Source: Eutypella sp. D-1
Lineage: Eukaryota; Ascomycota; Sordariomycetes; Xylariales; Diatrypaceae
Length of the DNA stretch: 64,000 nucleotides
Reading direction: 5' to 3'
NCBI GenBank assembly: GCA_023313575.1
Contig: JAJTTP010000004.1
Location: 2,232,001 to 2,296,000 of the forward strand
Each line of letters opens with the position of its first letter. Within the stretch, counting starts at the first letter, position 1. Made by a program: the position numbers and the translations under genes. Below are positions 21,995 through 35,706 of the stretch, piece after piece. The notes below the pieces were generated by a model. It saw only the letters and a program-made list of their open reading frames with translations, made no database searches and was not told the DNA's origin.

Positions 21995-24900
21995 ATGGAG
22001 CAGACACGTGAGAAAGCCAGAGCTAGCAGGAGAATAAGGCGAGAGGGTTTTCAATCACTAATCAGGAAACGGCTGTCTAAAAGTGACAAAGCTAGTCCGC
22101 CGTCGCAGCCTTCTGGCGTCTCGGTGTTGAAGGGCGGCACCCGGAACGCCGCGCCCACAGATTCCCCTGTGACGACTGAGCCAGGCCTGCAAGAGACATC
22201 GGTAGGCCTTTCATCTAATGAGCCACAGAACCAGGCCCCAGACCATGTGGTTGAAACTTCAGACCAGCTCTCGACACATCCAGGGATTTCTTCGTTTTCT
22301 TCGAAGGATGTGGACGCACATCCAGATGCTTCCCAGCAGCCCGCAGTCGTAGAGCCGACGATATCCGAGACGCTATGGGATGAGGCGTATAGATCCGCCT
22401 GGAGAGACGATTGGAAGATGGTGCATCGGTACGAGACCGTCTTGTCCCTTAGATTAGACAAGACGGCCCCAGATTTTGAAAACCTGATTAGCCAGAGAGA
22501 TGACAGAGCTAGACGGGCCGAGATGAAGGAGCTCCTTGACGCCTGGCTCAATAAGGCGAATTACGAGGAGAGGGATAATAATAAAGAGCCACGTCAAGAA
22601 GACGGGGTTGATGGAGGCAGTCAGCCCACGCTTTCACTCCGAGGCATTATCCGAAAGGTGATCGAGGTTACGTCTGCGGAACCGGTGCTCGCTTGGGTTG
22701 GTGCCTGCTACGCTTCTGAAGTCCGAAAATCCCCATTCAAATCTTCTAAGAACTTACTGACACAAACATAGATACTCCTGCGCCCTACCTCGACGAATAA
22801 GGAGCACTGCGAGGGTCTCATCTACGTCATCTCGCGGATGGGTTGGTACATTCGTCTGCCAGACCTACTTAGAAAACAAAATAAGGGCGATATTGATGAT
22901 TACGGAGATCTCAAAACTCGAATCACCAATCTCTACGAAGCGGTTCTATCATACGTGATGAACTTAGTGTGTCACTTCCGCAGACTTGACTTGGACTTCC
23001 CAAGCGAGACGTACCTACCGTGGGATAAAAGTCATACACTCCAAGAAATTAAGCATGCGGAGGAAATCTTGCCGTTCTTCAATGAAGACCTGGTCAGGCT
23101 ACCGCTTGAGAAACTATACGTCGCAAGTAAGAAGAGTACGGCATCCAGCGATGAGAAAGAGCAGATCTCAGAAGAGAACAGGGAGCTGCTGGACGACCTG
23201 CACGTCGTCGATTCTCGGTCAGGTATGTCCAGCTCGCATGACGAGCAAAGCCGGGTCGCGCATGAGCTGTACCACTTGCTTCTCTCTACGGAACAGTACA
23301 GGTCGTTTCTGGACTGGGACAAGCCGGAAAATCAACTGCTCTGGATCAGTGGCGCTGCAGGCCAAGGCAAAACAACGCTCCTTACAGGCGTCGTCCAATC
23401 ACTCTCGAGAAAAGAACAGAAACAACACGACTGCCAATGCTTATCATTCTTTTTCTTCGACTACAGTCGCCCGGGATACGACAATGCCGCAGCGGCCCTA
23501 AGGAACCTCATTTGGCATCTCCTTATCCAGCAGCCGTCGCTCGCACCCCACCTTGAAAAGAAGCGCGAAACAACGGGAAGAAAGCACTTCGACAGCCCAA
23601 ACGACTTCCTTGCTCTCTCCGGGGTCTTTTACGACATGATTGGAGACAAGGACTTCTCGAAGACGTACTTTGTGGTGGGCACCTTAAATGAGTGTTCCTC
23701 TGAAAAGGGACAACCCGGATCCGATGATCTCGTGGACCTGATTACCACCTCGACAAAAGTAACAAAGAATATTAGGTGGCTAGTGTCGAGCAACTACTCA
23801 GAAAAGATAAAGATGGCCTTTGAGGGGCACAGCCGATGCTTGGATATGAGGGCGGATCTGCACGACTCCAGCGCAGCCGTGAACAACTACATCCGTGACG
23901 AGGTGTCCAGACTGGCGCTAGATAAGGCCTACGACGAGGAACTCAAGACAACCGTTGCCGACGCGTTGCGTGAGAGGTCTCTTGGAAACCTCTTGTGGGT
24001 CAACATCATCTGCACTGCGCTGCGAGCCGAGGATATATGGCACGTCGAGAGTTTTCTCGATGAGATAAAGGAGATCAAAGGCCTGAAGTCTCTCTATCAC
24101 CATATGCTGAAGAGGATTCAAGACCTTCCCAAGGATGCGGGGTCTTGTAGGGAGGTTCTGCAGACTATTGCTGTTGTCCGCCAATCACTGCACGTCAACG
24201 AGCTAAAACCTCTGCTGCGACTTGCGCCGAGGGTGGACTTGATGGCTATTCTTCAGAAGTGCTCTATCTTTCTGCAAGTCCTTAACAATATCGTCTCGTT
24301 TCGGCACCAGTCGGCCAGGGACCACGTGCGAGAGCACTTCCTCGATCCCACTTCTACTTTAGAATCCCACGTGGTACTGACTCACCGCTGTCTAGACGTT
24401 CTCGCCAACAGCCTAACAAAAAGGAGTTCCGGCGAGATGCAAGCTATCCGCATGAACAGAGCTCGCCCTGGCCGAGATGACACCTCGGCAGTAGACAACT
24501 ATGCCTCACTCCACTGGATGACGCACTTATACGAAATATCTAAAACCTCAGATGATGCCAAGTCCAAGCAAGTAATATCCCGTACTAGTACTAAAGTCCA
24601 GCTATTCCTGGAAGAGCACTTCCTGCCGTGGGTCGATGCTCTACTTGAGGAGGGGCAGCTACCGATTGCGGCGGTCAGACTACAGAAGGTGGACCTGTTT
24701 CTCCAGGGAAAGGTAAGTCTCGGTCCGGAAACCAATATGGAGAACGCAATGTCTGACCAAATGCCTTCACAGCACCCAAGCTGGAAAGAGCTGCACTCTG
24801 CGATCCAAGACGCACACCTCTTCCTCCGTCTGCATCAAGCAACAAGCAGCCCCAAAGACGTCGCAGCATCTAACACCCTACTATTCTGCCCGACAGAGAG

Positions 24901-26899
24901 CAGAATTCGAAAGCACTGGATGCCGAAAGCCCTCCCATGGGTGACAACGCCGCCCAAAATAAACCAGCACTGGGCGCACAACTTCGCCACTTTCGAGGGT
25001 CATGAGGACTGGATCCGCACCATCGCCTTCTCCCTTGATGGTCGATTAATCGCATCTGGCTCGGACGACTCGACGGTGCGCATCTGGGACGCTGAGACGG
25101 GCATGACGCAGCACAGCGTCGGAATTCAGCGAGGTTGGGTGTACTGCGTCGCCTTCTCGTCCCAGGGTATTGTGGCTGCCGGGTCGGATGACTATTCTGT
25201 CACTCTTTGGGAAGCCCCCACTGGTCATAAGCTCGCAAGGCTGGATGACCACGACGGGACTATTCTTGCGCTGTGCTTCTCACCTGACGGCAAGAAATTG
25301 GTGACCGCCAGCCCAGGGACGGTGTTGCTATGGGAGGCGCGGTGTGGTGACCCCAAGGACTGGAAATATAAGAAGATACATGGGTCTGACGACGACGTGC
25401 AGTCCGTTGCGTTCTCGGTCGATGGAAAACTATTAGTTACGGGGGGAGATGATTGCAAGATTCGTGTCTGGGATGCTGAGACATGGATACTGCAGCGCAC
25501 TTTTGAGGGGCACGAGTCACAGGTCAATGCTCTTGCTTTCTCGAGAGACGGTAAGCTCCTCGCCTCGGGGGCTGACGATAAGACTGCTCGCATCTGGGAC
25601 ACGAACAGCGCGGACCTCAAGAGTGTGAAGGCCAAACGGCAACTTCACATCCTCGAGCCAGGCGCTGGCAGAATAAACTCAGTCGCCTTCTCACCGGATG
25701 ATGAAGGATCGCGGCTCGCCACCGCCACCGACCACGCCATCTACGTGTGGGACACCAAGACTGGAGCCAAGCTCCGAGTCCTCCATTCGCCATCCTCCAA
25801 CGTCCAGTCCGTTGCCTTCGCCCCCGACATGACTTACCTCGCCTCGGGGTCCTTCGACAATGGCGTGCACCTGTGGTATACTTCCATCGAACCAACGGAC
25901 GCGGCGCCCGCCTACCAGCTACCAAGTCAGGACATAATTAAGGAGATTGCGGTAAGCCCAGACGGCCGCACCATCGCGGGCGGGGGTTATGGGAGGTCGG
26001 TGTTCCTGTGGGATGTGATGAAGGAAGAAATGATCCAGCGCGACATGCAGTTCGGCCACGAGGGGAGCATATGCTCGCTCAGCTTCTCGCCCGACGGGAC
26101 GCTCCTTCTCTCCGGTTCCCGGGACAACAGCGTGCGCGTGTGCGACGTCGCAACAGGGAGGCGCCGGCACGTGTTCAAGGGCCACGGGGACTGGACCCGG
26201 TGTGTGACGTGGTGCGATAGCGGCCAATATGTCGCGTCCGGTTCCGACGACAGCTCTATCTGCGTGTGGAGTATTGGAGGGAAGGAGTCCCAAAAGCCAG
26301 TGCAGATGCTGGAGCGGGCGCACGAGGGGTCCGAGGCTCATTGCGTTGCCTTTTCTCCTGATGGAAAGTACCTCGTTTCTGGGGGCAAGAACAAGAAGGT
26401 GGTGGTGTGGGATTGGAAGACAGACGGGCAGGAAGAGAAGACAACGTACACGGGCCACGCTGGTTATATCCTTAGCGTGCTAGTGACAAGGGACTCAAAG
26501 CGCGTCATATCGGCCTCGTCAGACAAGACGGTGCGGATTTGGGGGATTCAGTCAGGGGAGGAGACACAGCCGCCTATCAAGGTCAGCTGGGTCAGTCACT
26601 ACAAGATGTGGTTCCCCCCCCAATCTACCGAGTACGTCATGACACCGCAAGGCGCACTGTCCCTCAGTTCTTCATCTGGCACCCCAGAGCTTCCAGCCTG
26701 GAGCCCGTGGAGACTCGAGTACGACAAGGAGGAGGACCAGTGGTGGGTTACCTTTGAGGGCCGGAACGTCATCTTTATCCCGAGGGGGTTCCATCCTACC
26801 TTCGCCCATGTCCTTGAAGACAAGGTGATCATGGTAAGCACGTCCTTGCAGCATATATACGTGTATGGGTTTTCGAGGAACGCTATTCTCCGACGATAA
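21995..26899 (+). CDS. NLR-like STAND receptor: NWD N-domain, NACHT, 12 WD40 repeats
   Basis: Predicted cytosolic signal-transducing NTPase of the fungal NWD/NLR type, the class that includes heterokaryon-incompatibility and innate-recognition receptors. The start is the ATG at 21995. Introns are 22721-22771 (51 nt, weak donor GTCCGA, branch CTGAC) and 24713-24772 (60 nt, GTAAGT, in frame), giving about 1597 residues. Residues 1-120 are low complexity. The NACHT-associated N-terminal domain spans about 125-330 (TLWDEAYRSAW ... EPVLAWVGAC). The P-loop GAAGQGKTTLL is intact at about 436. The Walker B region reads YFVVGTLNEC (541-550) instead of the usual hhhDALDEC, and the following sensor reads SSN instead of SSR. 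Twelve WD40 units run from about residue 960 to 1500, ending mostly in IWD/VWD/LWE. The units are divergent from each other rather than near-identical. Confidence 0.9.
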
Positions 26900-27100
26900 C
26901 AGAAAACCTGTCTTATAATCTATCTTGTCAGGGGCCAAATAGCTGGAATCCCCCCCCCCCTTTATAGCCATCATCTTTTTGTACTATCACTTTGACCCTA
27001 ACTATATGTACAATCTGTATGCTATATTTGGACAGCACCTTAGACTAGGCTTACCCTTAAGAGCGAAAATAAACAGCCCCCTAACTATAGAATCCCGAGG

Positions 27101-27382
27101 TCAACCCCCTGTTTTATAATAGGTGGGGGGGGTCTTATTCCTGTGGCCAAAAAAGGACTTTGTTCCAGATTTTATCTACATTATCTACACAAACAACTGC
27201 CACTTTATATATTAAAAGGCCAGACTCTTATATAAGGTTACCTTTAAAGTTGGAAGCTTTTAACGTTAATAACAATACCTTTTTACCTACGAGTTAGGAA
27301 AAGGGGTATTCTATATACCTACGTAGCGAAGTAGCAGATCTATCAAATAGACAGGCTCCACCCACTATAAAACAGGGGGTTG
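27101..27382. mobile_element. Putative MITE or element remnant with 28-bp terminal inverted repeats
   Basis: The segment TCAACCCCCTGTTTTATA at 27101-27118 recurs in reverse complement at 27365-27382. The similarity extends inward to about 28 bp with a few mismatches (27101-27128 against 27355-27382). The element is 282 bp, AT-rich and non-coding. I could not see a convincing target-site duplication, so superfamily is undetermined and a plain inverted repeat is not excluded. Confidence 0.6.
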
Positions 27383-28954
27383 AGTGTACACTCAGCGGAG
27401 CTTCTCTGGCTGGGCACGTGCTAGTCTGATTTGGTCTTGGAGGCTCCAAGAACTGTTATATATACCTAGGTACTTCTGTACGAACCGGCAGTGACTAAAA
27501 TGATGGGTAGTTCCACCAATGATACAACCGGAACACATTACGGGACAAGACAGATATGGTAGGATTACGCAAGTTTGCCATGCGACAACCTTTTTCATCA
27601 GACGATATTTTGGATACTATGGTACCTATTTTATATTACTTTTCTGACTTACTTCCCAGCTTCCGTGTTTCTTATCGAGAGCAGATGGCAAGTACCTACC
27701 TACCTGGTAGATTTGGACTTGAATTCGGACAGATGCATATGTGATCAGACTACCTAGGTTAGATACATATAACCAAAAAGCAGCAGATAAGTCTAAAGTA
27801 CTTACCTTGTAGGCACGTTTATATTCATACATGTTGTCGTACCCCCTACAGATATGTACTTAGATATCTACAGGTTTTTAGGTACTAGCAGGCTAGCGTC
27901 GAGCCTAAAAGTACTTATAATACGGGTATTTTCCCAAGTTTCAAGGTCACGACACTTAAACATGTACTTTATGTGCTATTTATATGCATACGCAACTCTT
28001 AAAAGTGGCATCCATGGCATACAGTATTCCAGGTTGTATCAAGCAATTCCTAAACTCAAGTCAAGCAGTCAAGTTCAAGTTCAAGTATTCAACAACCAAC
28101 TTTCTATCAACCAGCATCTTTCAAAAGGTTAATCTTCTATGCAGCCCTCTCTGATCTCCCGGATTTCGGATTTCTCTGTTTAATCTTTTTTCCCTCTTCT
28201 TTTTTTTTAGAGAGAAAAACTACGTACTCTACTCTAACTATATGCTTGTATGATTATCACTTCACTTTCCTCTTTCTAATGAATAACGCGACAACCTGAC
28301 ATTATCCCGTCACCTACCTCACCCGGCTATTTTAGATAATCCCAGGGATTTCTTCGACAAGAATCCGAGATATATTTTAGAACTCGCAGTACAGGCATTC
28401 CAAAAAGTCCCTATCGGGCAGTAGTACTTATTACATACCTAAGTATTCTCTCTCGCCAATCGTCAATCGCCAATCGCCAATCGCACCTCTCGATCATTCT
28501 TGTCCTCTTCGTCCGTCAATTTTGAGACGAGGGGGGCTCTTGACGATTGACGAGCTGACGACTTGACAATTCATTTTCGGCCGAGCCAAGAACCAAGTCA
28601 AGCCATTACATTGCATTGCATTGCCTCGCCTTGCATTATCTTCCAAGGTCGCTTTGCCCAGGTGGTGTTGGTTGATAGTGTTACGTACGAATCAATACTG
28701 GTACCAATACTACCAATATTTTTTTTCGTATTTTTCGGTACTGCCAGTGCTACCAGTACTATACTTATTGCATAAAGTTTTGACTTGTGGCATTCTACCT
28801 TCTTTCTCTATACGACCTTTCGGACAACGAACAGTTCCAAGGTCGAAGAGATGGTGCAGCGATTCGACTCAAGTAGTAACTAACCTAGCCCGTACTATAT
28901 TGCACTGTACCTCTCTCTCTCTACCTCGTATCGATATCATCTCACCTCGCCTTA

Positions 28955-28980
28955 CCTCACCTCACCTCACCTCACCTCAC
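28955..28980. repeat. (CTCAC)n microsatellite
   Basis: Five tandem CTCAC units in the probable leader of the transporter gene at 29056. Confidence 0.85.
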
Positions 28981-29055
28981 CGCTGAGGTGTCCTCTCCGT
29001 CGCTCGTTACCAATTCATCACCAATCGCCGGCAGCTTGCAGCCGCCGCGCCCGCG

Positions 29056-30959
29056 ATGCCTCACCCTACCAGTTCGGGCTCTTACGCCCCAGAGCCCTCC
29101 ATCTCTCGATCGAGCGCTAAAACCGACTACGACTCGGGGCTCGAGAAGTTCCCCGACCACATCGACTCACTCTACACGCGCGCCAACGGCGTCCGATCCG
29201 CCAGCCCAGCGACAACCGCAGCGAGGCCAAACGGCTATGCGATCGGTCTGAACGGCGGCGGCAGCACACACTTGACCGCAGAGCGGTGGCAACCTCGGAG
29301 GGACAACACCGGAAAATCTGTCAAGTGGGATAGAGGGACGGGGGCGGCGCGCGGTCATCATCGCCAACAAAAGAGCATCACCCAAGCCTTTCACAATATT
29401 CGGGAGAGGAGCGGAAGCGTCAGCCAGAATGCGCACGAGATCGCCGATGCTCTGCGGGCGCCCATATCACCGAAACTCATTGTACGTCGTCGATTGGAAT
29501 ATATATACTATACAGATTTCTACTATATAGATCTATCCCCGATGTCCCTTAATATCCACGATGTCCGACGCCGGGGCTCGACTTTGCTAACGCGACCGCA
29601 TTCCAGGTCCTGTGTATCGTATGGTACATGTCCTCCGCCCTGACCAACACCTCTTCCAAGTCCATCCTCAATGCCTTTCCCAAGCCCGCCACTCTCACCC
29701 TAGTCCAATTCTTCTTCGTCGCCTTCTACTGTATAACCTTGTCTTGGTTATCCTTCGTCTTCCCGAGACTACAGACGATGATCCCCGCGCTACGAAATTC
29801 TATACGGTACCCCTCGCGGGAAGTCATCATGACCACCCTCCCCCTAGCCGCTTTCCAGATAGGCGGCCACCTCCTGAGCTCGAACGCGACCTCCAAGATT
29901 CCCGTCTCCATGGTTCACACCGTCAAGGGGTTGTCGCCCCTCTTCACCGTATCCGCCTACCGATTCTTCTACAACATCCAATACCCACCAGCGACCTACT
30001 ACTCGCTCATACCCCTAACATTGGGCGTCATGCTCGCGTGCTCAGGCAAGCACACTTTCGGGGGCGAACTGCTCGGGCTTTTCTACGCGCTCCTGGCCAC
30101 CGTGATTTTCGTGACGCAGAACATCTTCTCGAAGAAGCTGTTCAACGAGGCCGCCAAGGCCGAGGCGGAGGGCCAAGCCGCCAAGACCCGCAAGCTCGAC
30201 AAGCTCAACCTCCTGTGCTACTCCTCCGGGATGGCATTCCTTCTGACGTCGCCAATCTGGTTCTGGAGCGAGGGGGTGGGGTTAATCCGGGACTTCCTGC
30301 ACGACGGGTCGCTGGACCTGTCGGCGAAGCCCGGCAGCTTCGACCACGGGCGGCTGGTGCTGGAGTTCGTGTTCAACGGGACGTTCCACTTCGGGCAAAA
30401 CATCATGGCGTTCGTGCTGCTGTCGATGGTGTCGCCCGTGACATACTCAGTCGCGTCGCTGATCAAGCGCGTGTGGGTCATCATCGTGGCGATCCTCTGG
30501 TTCTGGCAGCCCACCACCCCGATCCAGGCCGGCGGCATCGCCCTCACCGCCCTCGGCCTCTACCTCTACGACCGCGCCAACGAAAGCAATAAGGCCGACC
30601 GCCGCGCCCGCTCCATCAGCCAGAGCGGCCACGCCGCCGCCGCCGCCCAGCCCTTACTCCCGCTCAACACCAGCCACGTGGGGGCGGGGCCGGCGAGCTC
30701 CTCGTTCTTCGCGAGCCCGATCGCCATATCCTCCGGAGGAGGGGGAGGAGTTCCGCCGCCGCCGCCCTACACGAACGGACACACGGCGCTGGTCAACGGC
30801 GCAGGCGACGATACGAAGAAAAGTGACGACGCGCACGGCCCTACTGCCGTGCCCGGTACGGGTCGGCAGCGGGGGAACAGTACCGCTGCCTGGTTGCCGC
30901 CGGGCACCCGGCAGGAGGATACATGGAGGTACTCTGATAGGGTCACAGCGGCCTCCTGA
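29056..30959 (+). CDS. Triose-phosphate-transporter family membrane protein, SLY41-like
   Basis: Predicted multi-pass transporter of the TPT/EamA drug-metabolite superfamily in an endomembrane (ER/Golgi by analogy with yeast Sly41). Two exons (29056-29481, 29607-30959) with a 125-nt intron (donor GTACGT, branch GCTAAC) encode about 592 residues. Residues 1-140 form a hydrophilic cytosolic head. From residue 143 (VLCIVWYMSSALTNTSSK, the family's conserved first helix) about ten membrane segments follow. Motifs include PLTLVQF-like LTLVQFFFVAFY, VSMVHTVKGLSPLFTV, LTLGVMLAC, ATVIFVTQNIFSKKLF and SPVTYSVASLIKRVWVI. The C-terminal 130 residues are Ala/Pro/Gly-rich and likely disordered. The substrate cannot be told from sequence. 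The long frame overlapping in another reading phase (about 29612-30592) is a shadow. Confidence 0.9.
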
Positions 30960-31285
30960 TTCCCCTCCCCTTTTCCCCCGTTCTTATATCTTGTGTTGTC
31001 ACGTTGCACGTTGCGCGATGTCGGGTCATGTCACGTCATGTTCATACGGATCTCCTCTCCCCATTTTTCCCCCAAGAGGGGGGAGGGAGAGGGAGAGGGA
31101 GGGAAGGGGGCTAGGAAATAAAATAAAAATAGAACAGGAAAAAGGAACCGCCACCACTGACGCTGATATTTCGGTACGTCCTGTGGCGTGGCGTGAGGCA
31201 CGGGAGAGGGTTTGTTTGTTTGTTTGTTTGTTAGAGTTGTTATGCATAGCATGGCATGTATGCATGCACACTATACAGATACAGA

Positions 31286-31313
31286 TATATCTATATATAT
31301 ATATATATATATA
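31286..31313. repeat. (TA)n microsatellite
   Basis: Nearly uninterrupted TA dinucleotides, 3' of the SLY41-like gene. Confidence 0.85.
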
Positions 31314-31546
31314 TTTATGTTCATGGTCATGTTTATGTCTGGTACGGCGTGCATCTGGCACCGGGCGTGTACGAGCGAATGCGTGAACGAGGGAATGGCT
31401 CTGAGTATGCTCAGGTGGGAAGGCGAAAAAAAGGAGGTGGGGGGTGGGTTTGAAGAGTTGGTAGCCCACGACGCTTACGCCCCCTATTCTCCTTATATAT
31501 ACCCTTTTCTTTTCAGACATCCAGAACTTCCATCCTACATCATGCC

Positions 31547-31575
31547 AAAAAAAAAAAAAAAAAAAAAAAAAAAAA
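31547..31575. repeat. Poly-A tract, 29 nt
   Basis: Uninterrupted run of A on the plus strand. No target duplication or retroposon body was recognised next to it. Confidence 0.9.
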
Positions 31576-32648
31576 CACAGTATACGTGGTGGTGTATTCG
31601 GGGGATATGTGGGCATGAGAAGAGAAGGTATTTTCTCCCGGCCGGTCGGCTGACTATCTACCTCCAAGGGGCGGGCGACGTAGCTAAATTATGTATTTCC
31701 ATAGAGGGATAGAGAATAGAGAAAAGGTAGGTAGGCTTTCAAGCGAACTTTGATGTTGCGCCGAGTCATGGAAATTCCCAGAGCTACCTAAATTTTTTTT
31801 TTTTTTTTAAAAAAATACAAAGATAGGGATTACGCTCAGATGGGAAAAAAGGGAGAGGGCAGATTATGGATGCAAATTGGGAGAAACTGAGGCTATTCCG
31901 AGATTCTATAGACCTTGATATCATCGGACTGCCAGCTGGCCGAGAGCGGCAAGCGTAGGTGAAGCGCAAAAAAGGCCCCAAGTTATCCACATCGACGTAA
32001 TGCAAAAATAGCGCATTAAACCGCCAGCTAGCTGCTTTCCAAGATCGAAATGGCCCAAGCTTCCTCTCCGGATCGGAAAGAGCTCGGTAATATGGACTTT
32101 ATATGGAGCAACGCTTATTAGGGACAGCCGGGCAAGCTCTAATAAAGGTCCCCGCCCAGCCAGCCGGCAAAGCTTCCCATCAACAACTGGCACTCAGCTG
32201 GCTAGTCACCTGACCTAACCAATCACGTGCAGGAGCGCTAAAATCGCAGTCGGGGTGGGTCGGAATATAGCGATGTGGTTGGTTCGCAGCTAAGGGGAGA
32301 CCCGAGAGCTCCCGAGAAAAACCTCAACTTCCCATATCGCACTTGCCCACCTAATTAATCTACCTCCCACCAAACAAGGCCCGCCCGCTTGGCTAACAAC
32401 ATTTTTTTTCCCTCTCCCGACGCCGAAACCTTGCACCGTAATCCCCATCCTCAAGCTTCTCTCAACCACCCCCGAAGTGTGTGTCTGGTTTTAGAGAGAA
32501 TTTACCCCTTCCCTTCCCTTACCACCTTCCAGACCTCTTTTTTTTTTTTCTTTTCCCTTTTTTCTCACCCATTTTATATCCCTTCCCCACCACCCCCCAA
32601 TTCCTCCTTTCTTCCCTTTTTGATCGCTGCTTGTCATCTTCTCTCAAG

Positions 32649-34942
<2,294 letters not shown>

Positions 34943-35492
34943 ACGTCCTCTCCTCGTACGAAAGGCAAGGGGGGGAACGACGAATACTTACGAAGCCTAA
35001 TTTAGTGGTATATGAGGAAGGAAGGGCGGGGGATGACGATGAGGATGATGGATGGCTACGGTTGTTCCGAATAGAGGTGCTGGCATTGTGAAAAAAAGAA
35101 AGGAAAGGAAAGGCAACGGAAAAAGGGGGGGGAAAGAACCGAATTTTCTTTCTTTTTTTCTTGGCTGAGAAGAGGGGAGAATACCCGGATGGAGGACGAA
35201 GGGCATTTTCGAAATTCTCGCAGTAGGAAAGAAAAAAAAAACGAGTTCTCTTCCTTTTCTTTACCTCACATCTTTTCTTTTTCTCTTTCTGCTCTCCCAG
35301 CCCACCTTTCTGGGTTAGCAACAAGCAGCAGCACAAGCTACAAACTTACAAGCCAAACAAAAAAACATCCTGTGTATGTATGTATATTTTTTCTAGAAAG
35401 CTTTTTTTAAATGAAAAAAAAAGAAGAGGCGAAGATGAAAAGATGAGAAGATGTTGACAAGAGAAGACCCGAGCAGCGAGTTTATGTTCTAT

Positions 35493-35561
35493 TGTGTCGC
35501 GTTGTGTTGTGCCGTTGTGTTGTGCCGTTGTGTCGTGGTGTCGTGGTGTCGTGGTGTCGTG
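35493..35561. repeat. Imperfect GTGTTGTGCC / GTGTCGTG tandem repeat
   Basis: Short GT-rich units, first GTTGTGTTGTGCC-like and then TGTCGTGG repeated, downstream of ATP2. Confidence 0.75.
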
Positions 35562-35686
35562 CGCGGGCTAAAGCAAGTATAAAGAGAAGAGAAGCGACAG
35601 AAGGGGAGCACAAGACAAGACAAGACAAGACAAGCGGATGAATGGGGCGGCGATTGCTGTCTGTCTGCCTGGGCTTCCGCGACGAG

Positions 35687-35706
35687 CCGGTCGGTCGGTC
35701 GGTCGG
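35687..35706. repeat. (CGGT)n microsatellite
   Basis: Five tandem copies of a CGGT tetranucleotide. Confidence 0.8.

Larger units (their letters stand above)
26900..29055. other. Intergenic region with an inverted-repeat element
   Basis: AT-rich DNA with frequent ACCTACCT/TAGGTA tracts. It contains the inverted-repeat element at 27101-27382 and, near the right end, a (CTCAC)n run at 28955-28980. The last few hundred bases are the leader of the transporter gene. No gene is supported. Confidence 0.5.
30960..32648. other. Intergenic region rich in simple repeats
   Basis: Holds a TTTG run (31211-31231), a TA run (31286-31313), a 29-nt A tract (31547-31575) and pyrimidine-rich DNA leading to ATP2. 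No gene is supported. Confidence 0.6.

Noticed and set aside
29612..30592. 326-codon frame overlapping the SLY41-like gene in another phase
   Set aside because: Composition is Arg/Pro/His-rich shadow; the membrane-protein frame is clearly the real one.
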